Shown in pieces: positions 1-9,030 of a stretch of DNA of 64,000 nucleotides. Both the position numbers and the translations under genes were made by a program. Each line of letters begins with the position of its first letter. Position 1 is the stretch's first letter. The notes beneath the pieces are model-generated. The model was given only the letters and a program-made list of their open reading frames with translations. It was not told the origin of the DNA and searched no databases. The DNA is from Hongsoonwoonella zoysiae (GTDB lineage: Bacteria > Pseudomonadota > Alphaproteobacteria > Rhizobiales > Stappiaceae). The DNA lies in the NCBI RefSeq assembly GCF_013266695.1, contig NZ_JABRXF010000001.1:388236-452235 (forward strand), read 5' to 3'.

Positions 1-125
1 GAACCGTCGCAGCCGGACCGTCCGCCCCAAACACGTCATCCGTCCCGTCCGTCAGCACGTTGCCAGACACCGACGCCCCCTCAGACACACTGTTCGTGTC
101 CGCATAGGCCGTCGGAACATCGTCG
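1..125. repeat. Direct repeat copy 1 within the adhesin gene
   Basis: These 125 bases recur identically at 733-857, a period of 732 bp or 244 codons. The copy may extend beyond the left edge. It encodes the start of one adhesin repeat unit. Confidence 0.95.
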
Positions 126-1870
126 ACGATGTCGATGGTGATCGTGCCCGTCACCGTGTTGCCGTTGGCATCCGTTGCCGTGTAGCCGTAGCTCTCCGCG
201 CCCGTCTCCGTCTGACCGCCGTTGTCCGCGTCAGGCGACGTGTCGAACGGGCGCGTCAGCGTGTAGGTGTAGGTACCGTCCGCGTTCAGCTGCAGCGTGC
301 CGTAGCTGTCCGTGCCGCTGTCGAGCGTGTAGCTCACCGCCCCCGCGACGTTCAGCGACCCCGTCACCGTCTCCCCCGTCCCCGACGGGTTCGACCCCTC
401 GACCGTGCCCGGCGCAAGGTCAGACCCGTCCTGGACAAGATCAAGCGACGCCTCGTCAACCGTCTTCGTCTGGTTCACACCGGAAAGCGTCACATCCGTG
501 ACGTCGATCGATAGCGTCACCGTCGACGTGTCCCCGTCGCCGTCCGTGATCGTGTAGACGAAGGTGTCCGTCACATCGCCGCTGATCGCATCCGCCGTCG
601 ACTGATACGTGTAGGACCCGTCCGCGTTCAGCGTCAGCGTCCCGTAAGCCCCGGCAATCGCAACCCCAACGTTCCCGCTCACAGGGCTCGACGTGTCGCT
701 GCCCGAAGCAACACCCGTCACGCCGCCCGAAGGAACCGTCGCAGCCGGACCGTCCGCCCCAAACACGTCATCCGTCCCGTCCGTCAGCACGTTGCCAGAC
801 ACCGACGCCCCCTCAGACACACTGTTCGTGTCCGCATAGGCCGTCGGAACATCGTCGGTTATTGTTATTGTGATCGGACTTTGGACCGAATCTCCGTTGC
901 CATCGGTCAGAATTACATTGAACTCGTCGGTGACGACATCGTCAGCGCCGACGAGACCGATGCCGTCATGGTCGATCGTGTTATCGCTGAGCACATACTC
1001 GAAGGAATACTGCCCGCCCGGGCCAACCGTTACGATGAGCGTGCCATATTCGCCCTCTATGGAACCGCCACCCGTTACGTTAACGGAATCCCCGTTCGAA
1101 TTCGTCACAACCAGCGAGCCGAGGCCATCGTTTCCCGGGTTGACGATGATATCTCCCGTCGTGGAGGACGAGCCACCGCCTGACCCTTGGGCATCCTGCG
1201 TATCGAGCGCGCTTTCATCGACAATTCCCGGTAGCGGAGTGATGCCGAGCGTGGGCAGGTCGTTTTCCTGGATAGCCGCCGGAAAAAGTTCCGGTTCATC
1301 GAGTGTGCCGAACTGCAAACCCGTTGGCGGCAAGAGGTCGATGACAGGACCTGCATCGCCGATTCCTGGTGCCGCCACACCGAAGTTAGCGCCGCTGCTT
1401 TGTGGTTCGGACACGACCGAAAGCCCGCCGTCCGGGCCGGCCGCCACGTTTATGCCATTTGCTTCCAGCGCCGCGGTGAGCGCCACCTCCGGAATGACGA
1501 CATCGTCAATAACGAATGTGGGGATTCTCAAGGCTGCATTCAGGATCGTGATCGTTGTGCCGTCCGGTTGGACAAGCACGAGATTGTCTCCGTCAACTCT
1601 GATCTCGTCGATGGAAACACCTTGAGGAAGGCGGACGAAACCGTCGGAGCCGGCGGACACTTGAGAGGGGATAATGATCTCCGCATCAGCCTCCGGCGCC
1701 GCCTCGACAACTTCGCCCGAAGCTGGGTCGACCGGAACCGGTTCCTCGCCCGTATCCGCTTGAGCAACCGCAAACGCCGCGTCGCCTTCATCCCTTACGG
1801 GAAGTGTCGCTTCATTCGCGGAAACTTCTAACTCAACACCAGATACGTTCGAATAATCCTGGTTGGCCAT
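1..1870 (-). CDS. Giant VCBS/Ig-like repeat adhesin, N-terminal part (gene runs off the left edge)
   Basis: About 623 codons are visible, open to the window edge. The ATG at 1870 follows a GGGGGA ribosome site. There is no Sec signal peptide, as expected for a type I secreted protein. Residues 1-150 form an acidic N-terminal module rather like the membrane-retention module of LapA-type adhesins, with a VAAG tetrapeptide at 142-145 that resembles a LapG cleavage site. From about residue 230 it consists of tandem bacterial Ig/VCBS-like repeats with recurring TDDVPTAYAD, DGTDDVFGADG and TDGDGD segments. The secretion genes (5.1-8.7 kb) and a LapG-like protease (2.2 kb) lie next door, so I infer a biofilm adhesin held in the outer membrane. 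The exact number of repeats and the C-terminal secretion signal are outside the window. Confidence 0.88.
   Translation of the reverse strand, partial: MANQDYSNVSGVELEVSANEATLPVRDEGDAAFAVAQADTGEEPVPVDPASGEVVEAAPEADAEIIIPSQVSAGSDGFVRLPQGVSIDEIRVDGDNLVLVQPDGTTITILNAALRIPTFVIDDVVIPEVALTAALEANGINVAAGPDGGLSVVSEPQSSGANFGVAAPGIGDAGPVIDLLPPTGLQFGTLDEPELFPAAIQENDLPTLGITPLPGIVDESALDTQDAQGSGGGSSSTTGDIIVNPGNDGLGSLVVTNSNGDSVNVTGGGSIEGEYGTLIVTVGPGGQYSFEYVLSDNTIDHDGIGLVGADDVVTDEFNVILTDGNGDSVQSPITITITDDVPTAYADTNSVSEGASVSGNVLTDGTDDVFGADGPAATVPSGGVTGVASGSDTSSPVSGNVGVAIAGAYGTLTLNADGSYTYQSTADAISGDVTDTFVYTITDGDGDTSTVTLSIDVTDVTLSGVNQTKTVDEASLDLVQDGSDLAPGTVEGSNPSGTGETVTGSLNVAGAVSYTLDSGTDSYGTLQLNADGTYTYTLTRPFDTSPDADNGGQTETGAESYGYTATDANGNTVTGTITIDIVDDVPTAYADTNSVSEGASVSGNVLTDGTDDVFGADGPAATV
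733..857. repeat. Direct repeat copy 2 within the adhesin gene
   Basis: Identical over 125 bases to 1-125. Identity at DNA level, including third positions, indicates recent duplication or gene conversion of the 244-residue repeat unit. Confidence 0.95.
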
Positions 1871-2193
1871 AACATCCCCCAAAGATAATGCCTTTCGGGA
1901 AGAGGCCATTAGATCAAAGATTTCTGCAATACGTAGTCTACCTATTCGATATATTATTATATGCTAACTCTGCGTATTTTTTGGTTTGGTTAACAAAAAT
2001 GCATATTATATTATATATTTTGAGTTCCGAAATATAATAATCAATATCATCTAAGAAAACGCCCTTTAGGGCAGGACACTATATCTGATTAAAATTTTAT
2101 CGTTTATGTAAATCAAAAATATTCTATATGTATTAATTGCCAATTTATTTATCTGATCTAACGTACCCCAAGTAATAAATATTGGGGGCGGCG
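1871..2193. other. AT-rich divergent intergenic region between adhesin and LapG-like gene
   Basis: About 320 bases without a gene and strikingly AT-rich compared with the flanking DNA, especially 1930-2180. It must hold the promoters of both the adhesin (minus) and the protease gene (plus). Several TATAAT-like and TATATT-like hexamers are present, too many to choose one. AT-rich promoter DNA of this kind is typical of targets of MucR/H-NS-like silencers in rhizobia; that role is inference. Confidence 0.6.
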
Positions 2194-3108
2194 GTGAATA
2201 CAATCAAGATAAATTTTTATAGAATATTTATATCGGCCCTCATCGGTATGTCGATTGCTGTATTTCCTGGCAGTGCTCTGGCGCAAGAGGCAGACCATAA
2301 AGAATTTGCGTCGGTCGCTGCAATCAGCTCTACGCACGACGACTGGAGGGTTGCCGCGATTTCTCCCCGGCACGAAGCAAGGCGGTTCGGCGACCGCCGC
2401 CAGAATGAAAACTTTACGACAAAGAAAAGTTCCAACGCCGGACGGGGCGTGTTCGGTTCGGTAGCCGTTCCCTTCGGATCACTTCCGTCCAAGAAGGATT
2501 GGCAGGCTGTTTTTCCGCAGGTCAAACGGGCGACCTTCGTCGATTGCGCAAGCTCGGCGAATTGCAACGACAGGAGCCTCGATCTCGCCAAGACGGTTCA
2601 CAGCGCGAAAATCATGCCTTTCTCGCAGAAGCTCGCCTTGATCAACGTCGCAGTCAATCATGCGGTGCATTATGTTCCGGACAACCTGAACTACCGCAAA
2701 CTCGACCATTGGGCGAAGCCGGATGAGACCCTGAACGCCGGCCGAGGCGACTGCGAAGACTATGCAATTCTGAAGATGGCCGCATTGAGCGCCGCCGGCA
2801 TACCGCTCAACAGCATGTCGATCGTCGTTCTGCAGGACACGCGCCGGTCTCTGTTTCATGCCGTGCTGGCCGTTTCGACCAACCAGGGTCACTATATTCT
2901 GGACAATCTGCACGACAGCGTCATGAAAGACAGCGAACTCGGTGACTACATGCCGCTTTACTCGATGAGTGCTGAACGGTCCTGGATCCACGGCATCAGG
3001 CAAAGCGGAAAGACGATCGCATCGCTTTCGAGCGCGCCTGCAGATTTTTCGCCTGGGGAAGGTATTGCGGCGAACAGCCGCTTCGAAGCCCCGGCCGCCG
3101 GCTTGTGA
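2194..3108 (+). CDS. LapG-like periplasmic transglutaminase-like cysteine protease (BTLCP family)
   Basis: The family (bacterial transglutaminase-like cysteine proteinases) includes LapG, which cuts the N-terminus of LapA-type adhesins and releases them from the cell surface. From the GTG at 2194 the product is 304 residues; GGGGG at 2184-2188 gives good spacing, while a TTG at 2182 would add four residues. A signal peptide ends near ALAQ, about residue 31. The catalytic triad is visible: Cys187 in GDCEDYA, His222 in LFHAVL and Asp237 in ILDNLHD. It is transcribed divergently from the adhesin, its likely substrate. BTLCP genes are common in Hyphomicrobiales and not all are proven LapG equivalents; the linkage here supports the role. 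Confidence 0.83.
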   Translation: MNTIKINFYRIFISALIGMSIAVFPGSALAQEADHKEFASVAAISSTHDDWRVAAISPRHEARRFGDRRQNENFTTKKSSNAGRGVFGSVAVPFGSLPSKKDWQAVFPQVKRATFVDCASSANCNDRSLDLAKTVHSAKIMPFSQKLALINVAVNHAVHYVPDNLNYRKLDHWAKPDETLNAGRGDCEDYAILKMAALSAAGIPLNSMSIVVLQDTRRSLFHAVLAVSTNQGHYILDNLHDSVMKDSELGDYMPLYSMSAERSWIHGIRQSGKTIASLSSAPADFSPGEGIAANSRFEAPAAGL

Positions 3109-3147
3109 AAATCAGGTGGCCCGCCCGGGCCCATCAGCCATGGTGCC

Positions 3148-3759
3148 TCAACCTGGCAGGATGTAGCCGATGATAGCGTCGTGGTCGGTCAGCGGCGCCC
3201 TTGTCGCGTTGAGGCGCCCGCGCAGGACCTGCTGCTCAACCGCGATGATATAACCGACAGTAGCTGCTCCCCCACCAACAAGCTTGAGCTTTGCGATCAA
3301 GTCTTCGAAGTGAACATCAAGGGAAAGACGCACCCCTTGCACCGTCGTGTTTTCCGAAAGCCGCAGCATCCTCGATTGTACAAGAGACATGAACGCCGGA
3401 TTGTAGGCGATCAGCTTCCTGTCTTGCGAAAGCGCAAAACAGGGCGAAGGGCACGCCTGGACCTGGTTTCGCACCGCTGAAAGTCCGGTCAGTTCCCTGC
3501 CCGCCAGCACGCCCTTGCGCAAATACATTGCCGCAGCCACCCTGAGGGCTGACGAAAGATTTGCATCGCTTCCGGCGGCCTTCTCGATAGTGCCTATGAC
3601 TTCTCCAAGCGACCGGCCTTCGGATTTCGCCAAATCCTCCAGGCTTTCCCAGAAAATCCTCTCCAGCCGGATGCCCCGACGCGCGTCGTCGACCCGAACG
3701 ACCCTAAAACGCGGCTCGAACTCCCATCCCTCCTGACGGGCGCCTCCATCCTTGAGCAT
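3148..3759 (-). CDS. Ribbon-helix-helix (RHH_4-like) plus PAS-like protein, last gene of the secretion operon
   Basis: 203 residues. Residues about 26-82 match the ribbon-helix-helix type seen in alphaproteobacteria: a basic strand containing RGIRLER, then FWESLEDLAKSEGRSL and an NLSSALR helix. Residues about 95-200 look like a single PAS-type sensory fold, with CFALSQDRKLIAYNPAFMSL resembling the core strands and helix. It starts six bases after the hlyD-like stop and is probably cotranscribed with the exporter. A DNA-binding or protein-binding regulator of the adhesin locus is plausible but unproven. I know no characterised relative. Confidence 0.6.
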   Translation of the reverse strand: MLKDGGARQEGWEFEPRFRVVRVDDARRGIRLERIFWESLEDLAKSEGRSLGEVIGTIEKAAGSDANLSSALRVAAAMYLRKGVLAGRELTGLSAVRNQVQACPSPCFALSQDRKLIAYNPAFMSLVQSRMLRLSENTTVQGVRLSLDVHFEDLIAKLKLVGGGAATVGYIIAVEQQVLRGRLNATRAPLTDHDAIIGYILPG

Positions 3760-3765
3760 CCCGCT

Positions 3766-5043
3766 TCAGCGCTCCCTCAACGCTTCGTTTCGCGCCTTGT
3801 TGATCGGCTTCATGAGGTAGGCAAGGATGGTCTTCTTGCCCGTCAATATGTCGGCCGTAGCGACCATTCCAGGGATGATCGCATAGCTCTTTCCGTCCTT
3901 GACGAGTTCTGCGTCATCGGTCTTGACGCGCACCTGGTAGAAGGTTTCGCCCGTGTTCTGATCGACCAGACTGTCGGCGGAGATGTTCTGCACCTCACCC
4001 TCGAGCCCGCCATAGATCGAGAAGTCATAGGCGGTTACCTTTATCAGCGCCGGCTGGCCGGGTCTGACGAAGGCCACGTCGCGCGGGGAGATCCGCGCTT
4101 CGACGAGAAGCGTCTCCGAAGTCGGCACCACTCCCGCAATGACGGCTCCCGGATCGACATAAGCGCCTATGGTATTGACCTCGAGCGTATTTATGATGCC
4201 GTCGACAGGCGAGCGGATATCCGTTCTGGCGACGCGGTCGCTGGCGCCGCGCATCGTCTCCTCCACCACCGAGAGCTCGGACAGCGCCTCGGTTTTTTCC
4301 GCCAGCGCTTCCTGTTGGACCTGCAGCCTCAATTCCTCGATCTGCAGCTTTGCCTCGTTGATGGATGCCGTTATCCGCCCCACCGCCTCCTGCGTCGATT
4401 GCAGTTGACCGCGCGTTTCGGCGAGTTCCTTTTCGACGCGCAAAAGCTCGGTTTGAGCGACGAGCTTGCGCTCGACCATCGGCCGCAGAAGGCTAGCCTC
4501 TTTCTGGGTAACCTCCAGATTGGCTTCCAGCCTTGTGATATTCGCACGAGCCTCGTCAAGTTCGTGCATCCGCTGCCGCCGCCGCTCGATCAAAACCGCC
4601 CGCTTGTTCACTATGTTGTCGGCACGCGCCTTCAGGAGGCGCGCCTCGTTCTCGCAGATCTCGGGCGCGACACCCGCGATTTCGGAAGGACAGGCGTACG
4701 GCTCGTCGAAACGGCCTGCCGCCTCGAGTTCCAATCTCGCGATCTGAGCGCGAAGAGCTCTTGCGCGCGCAGCGGACTCGCCAAGGGAGACCGTCGTCGC
4801 GGTATCGTCGAGCCGCAGGATCAAATCCCCCTTTCTCACGACCTGCCCGAGAGAGACGGCGATTTCCTGCACCACTCCGGCTTCGCTCGATTGAACGATC
4901 TGGGTCTTGGAGATGGGGATGATTTTTCCTTCACCCCGGGCGATTTCCTCCACCTCGGTTATCGATGCCCAGCCGATAAAGCCGATCAGAAGCGCACCTA
5001 TGACGAGAAGGCCCAGCCTTGCAAATAAAGGAGGACGATCCAT
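3766..5043 (-). CDS. HlyD-family type I secretion periplasmic adaptor
   Basis: 425 residues. The N-terminus is cytoplasmic, followed by one membrane helix at about 9-28, a biotinyl-lipoyl-like half, a long periplasmic coiled coil (about 95-270), a second lipoyl half and a beta-barrel C-terminus with the TAYDFSIYGGLEG segment typical of the family. It joins the inner-membrane ABC exporter to the TolC-like channel. It lies between the ABC exporter gene and the RHH/PAS gene on the same strand. The ATG at 5043 is preceded by a strong AGGAAGAGAGGAG region. It corresponds to LapC in Lap systems. Confidence 0.92.
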   Translation of the reverse strand: MDRPPLFARLGLLVIGALLIGFIGWASITEVEEIARGEGKIIPISKTQIVQSSEAGVVQEIAVSLGQVVRKGDLILRLDDTATTVSLGESAARARALRAQIARLELEAAGRFDEPYACPSEIAGVAPEICENEARLLKARADNIVNKRAVLIERRRQRMHELDEARANITRLEANLEVTQKEASLLRPMVERKLVAQTELLRVEKELAETRGQLQSTQEAVGRITASINEAKLQIEELRLQVQQEALAEKTEALSELSVVEETMRGASDRVARTDIRSPVDGIINTLEVNTIGAYVDPGAVIAGVVPTSETLLVEARISPRDVAFVRPGQPALIKVTAYDFSIYGGLEGEVQNISADSLVDQNTGETFYQVRVKTDDAELVKDGKSYAIIPGMVATADILTGKKTILAYLMKPINKARNEALRER

Positions 5044-5107
5044 CGCCCCACTCCTCTCTTCCTAACCACCGCCGGCGCACGGGGCGGATCCCGCGTCCGG
5101 TGGCGCT

Positions 5108-7279
5108 TTACGTCACGCGCGCTTCCTTCGCCCTTGCGTTTTTCTGAAGTTCGGCGATCACCTGCTCCTTGGGCCCATCAGCTATCACGCGGCCCTGATC
5201 GATAACCACCAGCCGTTTCACGAGCTGCAGCATGCTGAAACGATGTGTGGAGATGATCAGCGTCACCGTTTCGTCGAATGCCCGATTGAGCTTACCGATC
5301 AACTGGCGTTCGCTTCCCAGATCCATCGCGCCGGACGGTTCGTCCATGAAAACGATCCGCGGCTTGCTGAGCAGGATCCGGGCGATCGCAACCGCCTGCC
5401 TCTGCCCGCCGGAAAGTTGACTGCCCCGCTCTCCGACGGGCATGTCGTAACCCTTCGGGTGTCTGGCCACGAATTCGTCGACGCCAGCCAGCCGGGCCGC
5501 CTCGACGATTTCCTCGTCGCTCGCCCCGGGCCTGGCCATGAGCAGGTTTTCTTTCACCGAGCCTGAAAAGAGATCTGCGCTCTGAGAGGAAAACCCCACT
5601 GCCGATCGCACGATTGCCGGGTGGTATTGGCGGATGTCCACGCCGTCGATCAGGAGATTGCCGTCAGTCGGTGGATAGAGCCCGGCAATCAGCCGCCCGA
5701 CAGTCGTCTTTCCCGATCCTACACGGCCGATAATACCGAGCTTTTCGCCTGCTTCGATGGAAAGAGTGAAATCGTTGAGCGCAAGGCTGTCCGCCCCTGG
5801 ATATGAAAAGGACACCGACCTGAATGCAACGCTGCCCGAACGGATTTCCCGATTGACGAAGCCGGCGCTTTGCGGCCGATCCTCGGGCTGGCTCATGATC
5901 GTATCGAGGATGCGCAGCGACAGCATCGCCTGACGCAGGCGTGAAAGCGTCAGGGCGATCTGCCCCAGCGGAGCGACGGCGCGGCCTGAAAGCATCACGG
6001 TGGCGATAATCGCGCCCGACGAAATGTTGCCTTCCGAAAATTCATAGGCGCCAGCAACGATCAGCGCCACTGTCACCAACTGCTGGAAGAACTGGGTCAT
6101 GTTCGCCGCCCAGGCGGAAAGCTGCTTTATTCCTTCCGCGGTCCGCGACGCGTTCTTGGCCAGTTCGCTCCATTTGCGCAGCAACTGGCGCTCGGCCCGC
6201 AGAGATTTTACCGTCTCGATCGTCGAAATGGTCTCGACGAGGAGCGATTGCCGCTGTGCAGCCTCGTTATTCGCCGCCGCCACGCGCCGGCCAATCCTCG
6301 ATTGGGCGACAAACCCCGTGAGGAGCGCAAGCACGAAAGCAATCGCCGGGATGATCGCCAGCCAACCCGATACGCTGTAGATCACGCCAATGAATATGAA
6401 TACGAACACGCTATCGATGATCGTGCTCAGCGTATTCGATGTGAAGAACTCCCGAACGAATTCGTATTGCGTCACGCGGCTCGCATATTCGCCTGTCGAC
6501 ATCGGCCGGGAGGAAAGCGTGGCGTGCAGCACTTTCTCAAACAGATTGTAGGAGAGTTTGAGGTCCGCCTTGCGGCCCGCATAATCGATCAACGCCGCGC
6601 GTACGCTCTTGAGGAGAAAATCGAACAGGATAGCGCCCGCCACCCCGAGCGCCAGGACCCATAGCGTCGCCGTTGCCTGGTTCGGCAACACCCGGTCATA
6701 GACGTTCATGACGAACAGCGGGGTAGCGAGCGCCAGCATGTTCACGAACAAGGCCGTCACCGCAACCTGTAAATAAGATCGCCAGAAAGGCGCAAGCGTC
6801 GACGCCAGCCAATGATGGCGCTCGATTCTGCTCCCCTCACCGACCTGAGCCGTCTCTGACCGGTTCAGGTAAACGACACTGAAGGAGACTATCAGGCGAA
6901 TCTTCTTCGAAAGCACATCGATGAGAGGAACGCCCTCATCCTCACCCGAGCCGGGCAATAACGACGTACGGATCGAATTGTCGGGCAAAGCCTCCAGGAG
7001 GGCGAGCGCCGTACCGTCCTCGTAAACCACAAGCAACGGCAAATCGGCCGAGCCGCTCAGAAGATCGCGGCGGCTGTGCTCTTCCACATCGAGGCCGATA
7101 CGCGCGGCCAGGCGCTCGACATCTTCAAACGATGGATGCGCCTCATCGAAAGGCGTATCCGAAAACAGGACGGTTTCGGAACTCGGACGCGCGAGAAACT
7201 GCGCAATCTCCCGGAACGCAAACCTGAATGTATCCGGGTTTGAGCGGCTTTCTACCGGGAATGTCCGAACCTGTTCCAA
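5108..7279 (-). CDS. Type I secretion ABC exporter (LapB/RtxB type)
   Basis: 723 residues. Residues about 20-130 form a C39-peptidase-like domain that lacks the catalytic Cys, as in exporters of RTX and Lap adhesins that recognise substrate without cutting it. Residues about 165-445 are the six-helix exporter domain. The ATPase follows: Walker A GRVGSGKTT at 518-526, signature LSGGQ at 622-626, Walker B IVFMDEP at 642-648 and H-loop STHR near 681. The start is a TTG at 7279 preceded by AAAGG at five bases; no better ATG exists before the conserved region. It sits between tolC-like and hlyD-like genes and presumably exports the adjacent adhesin. Confidence 0.9.
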   Translation of the reverse strand: MEQVRTFPVESRSNPDTFRFAFREIAQFLARPSSETVLFSDTPFDEAHPSFEDVERLAARIGLDVEEHSRRDLLSGSADLPLLVVYEDGTALALLEALPDNSIRTSLLPGSGEDEGVPLIDVLSKKIRLIVSFSVVYLNRSETAQVGEGSRIERHHWLASTLAPFWRSYLQVAVTALFVNMLALATPLFVMNVYDRVLPNQATATLWVLALGVAGAILFDFLLKSVRAALIDYAGRKADLKLSYNLFEKVLHATLSSRPMSTGEYASRVTQYEFVREFFTSNTLSTIIDSVFVFIFIGVIYSVSGWLAIIPAIAFVLALLTGFVAQSRIGRRVAAANNEAAQRQSLLVETISTIETVKSLRAERQLLRKWSELAKNASRTAEGIKQLSAWAANMTQFFQQLVTVALIVAGAYEFSEGNISSGAIIATVMLSGRAVAPLGQIALTLSRLRQAMLSLRILDTIMSQPEDRPQSAGFVNREIRSGSVAFRSVSFSYPGADSLALNDFTLSIEAGEKLGIIGRVGSGKTTVGRLIAGLYPPTDGNLLIDGVDIRQYHPAIVRSAVGFSSQSADLFSGSVKENLLMARPGASDEEIVEAARLAGVDEFVARHPKGYDMPVGERGSQLSGGQRQAVAIARILLSKPRIVFMDEPSGAMDLGSERQLIGKLNRAFDETVTLIISTHRFSMLQLVKRLVVIDQGRVIADGPKEQVIAELQKNARAKEARVT

Positions 7280-7312
7280 TAGCGCCTTTCAGACTATCTC
7301 CGCGAGGGCTCC

Positions 7313-8749
7313 CTACTGGCTTCGAATCGGAGCCAGCAGATCTAGCGGCAACGTATTTTCCTGATGAGACGGCACCCGCTTGTAGGTTTCCGTCGGCGGG
7401 GTCGGAGGCACGTCGAATTCCTCGCGAGCGTAGGCATCGGACTGCTTTGCTGCGGCGACTTGCATGGTGTCCAGAAGCGTTCCGGTCGCCGCCAGCAGGC
7501 GATATTCGGCAAAAAGCGACGCGAATTGTGCGGTCTTCGCCAGGATATTGACATTCACACGCGTATTCTGCGCATCAAGAACGTCAAGCAGAGAGCGCCT
7601 GCCGACCACAAGCTGTTCGCGGTAGGCTTCCACGATCCGCGCATTCGTCGCGGCCTGAGCGCTGAGCGATCGTGCCAGCTCGATCTGGCGCTGGCGCCTG
7701 TCCCAGGAGATGCGCACGGCCTCTTCGACTTCGCGATGCACCTGGTGTAACACCAGGCGCTGTTCGCTCGCCCTGCGGACCTGCTCTTGCTCGTTCGCCT
7801 TGTCGATACCTCCCCGGTAAAGATTCCAGCGCGCCACGACACGCGCCTGCAAGTCGCTCGTACGCCCGTCATCGCCGTTCACGTCGTAACCAGTGGACCC
7901 GCCGGCCTCCAGGCTGATCTGCGGAAAGTAGTCCGAGCGGGCTGCGTTGACGAGAGCTTCCGCGGCATCGATATCTGCGACGGCCACTTTCACCCGGGGA
8001 TTACTCTGGCGCGCAGTACCGATCGCGGCGTTGAGCGACTGAGGCAACGCGCCCGCGACCGAGGCGGGCATGGACGGGTTCTTTATCGGCTTGCCGACCA
8101 AACGGTAGAACCGGATTTTCGCAGCCTCCAGTTCTTCCTCGGTCTCTATGAGACGCGCCTGGGCCGACTGCAGTCGCTCGATCCCCTGCTGGCGATCGGC
8201 CTCGGTCAGCACCCCCCCTTCGATCAACGTTCTGATCTCGCCGTTTATCGATTGATGGAACGCGACGTTTCCGCGGTTCTCGTTCACGATCTGGACCTGG
8301 AGAATATATTCCAGATATTCGCGAACGACCTGCAAACCTATCGTTTCGGAGCGCTCAAGAACGCGAAAGGAGGCGGAATCCACGCGCGCCGCCTGGCGGT
8401 CAAGTTCCGCCCGCCGGTTACCGCCGTCGAACAGCGTTTGCGTCAGCGTAAGGCCTACGTCCGCCGGGTAAAGCGGATCATCGTCCAATCGCGAGGCACG
8501 GCGCGATGGGTTATCGAGACGACGGACGCCAACGGAAGTTTCAAGGTCAAGGCTCGGCAGGTAGAGCCCGCGGGCCTGCCGCAATTCGAACTCGATCGCC
8601 TCGCGGTTCTCGATCGCCTGACCGATCTCCGGGTTGGATTCCAGTGCAACGGACAGTGCTTCCTTGAGAGACAACGCATTGGCATCATTGCTGAATGACG
8701 CAACCGTACCAAGCAGAGCTGCAGCCAAGACACGAGAAATACGCGGCAT
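7313..8749 (-). CDS. TolC-family outer-membrane channel of the type I secretion system
   Basis: 478 residues with a signal peptide ending near DANALS (about residue 26). Two outer-membrane efflux protein repeats follow, each opening with an LxxALxxAL..NP pattern (SLKEALSVALESNP, then LNAAIGTARQSNP). The C-terminal part carries the family's QLVVGRRSLLDVLDAQN segment. The ATG at 8749 follows a GGAG site. It is the first gene of a four-gene minus-strand operon (TolC, ABC, HlyD, RHH/PAS) and corresponds to LapE in Lap systems. Confidence 0.92.
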   Translation of the reverse strand: MPRISRVLAAALLGTVASFSNDANALSLKEALSVALESNPEIGQAIENREAIEFELRQARGLYLPSLDLETSVGVRRLDNPSRRASRLDDDPLYPADVGLTLTQTLFDGGNRRAELDRQAARVDSASFRVLERSETIGLQVVREYLEYILQVQIVNENRGNVAFHQSINGEIRTLIEGGVLTEADRQQGIERLQSAQARLIETEEELEAAKIRFYRLVGKPIKNPSMPASVAGALPQSLNAAIGTARQSNPRVKVAVADIDAAEALVNAARSDYFPQISLEAGGSTGYDVNGDDGRTSDLQARVVARWNLYRGGIDKANEQEQVRRASEQRLVLHQVHREVEEAVRISWDRRQRQIELARSLSAQAATNARIVEAYREQLVVGRRSLLDVLDAQNTRVNVNILAKTAQFASLFAEYRLLAATGTLLDTMQVAAAKQSDAYAREEFDVPPTPPTETYKRVPSHQENTLPLDLLAPIRSQ

Positions 8750-8945
8750 CTACTCCATCCCCCCGGGAGCCAGCATTTACGTTCAAGGCTGCCGGCAATT
8801 CGTCGATTGAAATTCCCCCGCGCCGATGCGGCGTCGAGACTGCGTCACGCTATGGCAAGCTTAACGATGTAACAAGAGAGATGAGTAAACGGACCTCGGA
8901 GAATACAGGGTTTTCCGTTGCTGCGATGCCGCATTTAGAAACTAA

Positions 8946-8961
8946 GTTGCAGTTCTGCAAC
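8946..8961. promoter_or_regulatory. Perfect palindrome upstream of the secretion operon, candidate operator
   Basis: GTTGCAG-TT-CTGCAAC, two 7-base arms around TT, lies about 200 bases upstream of the tolC-like start. It has no U-tract, so it is not a terminator. It could be a dimeric regulator site; which regulator binds is unknown. Confidence 0.35.
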
Positions 8962-9030
8962 ACCTCACACCGACGGCAGGCGGAGCCGGTGGAAGCGAAA
9001 TTTCGAAAATTTCAAAACTGGGAGATCACC

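Noticed and set aside
1-857. CRISPR-like or mobile repeat array
   Set aside because: The repeats lie in frame inside a coding region with a 732-bp period and encode protein repeats.
870-1625. 251-codon open frame on the plus strand
   Set aside because: It is antisense to the adhesin N-terminal domain; the minus frame has the ribosome site, repeats and known features.
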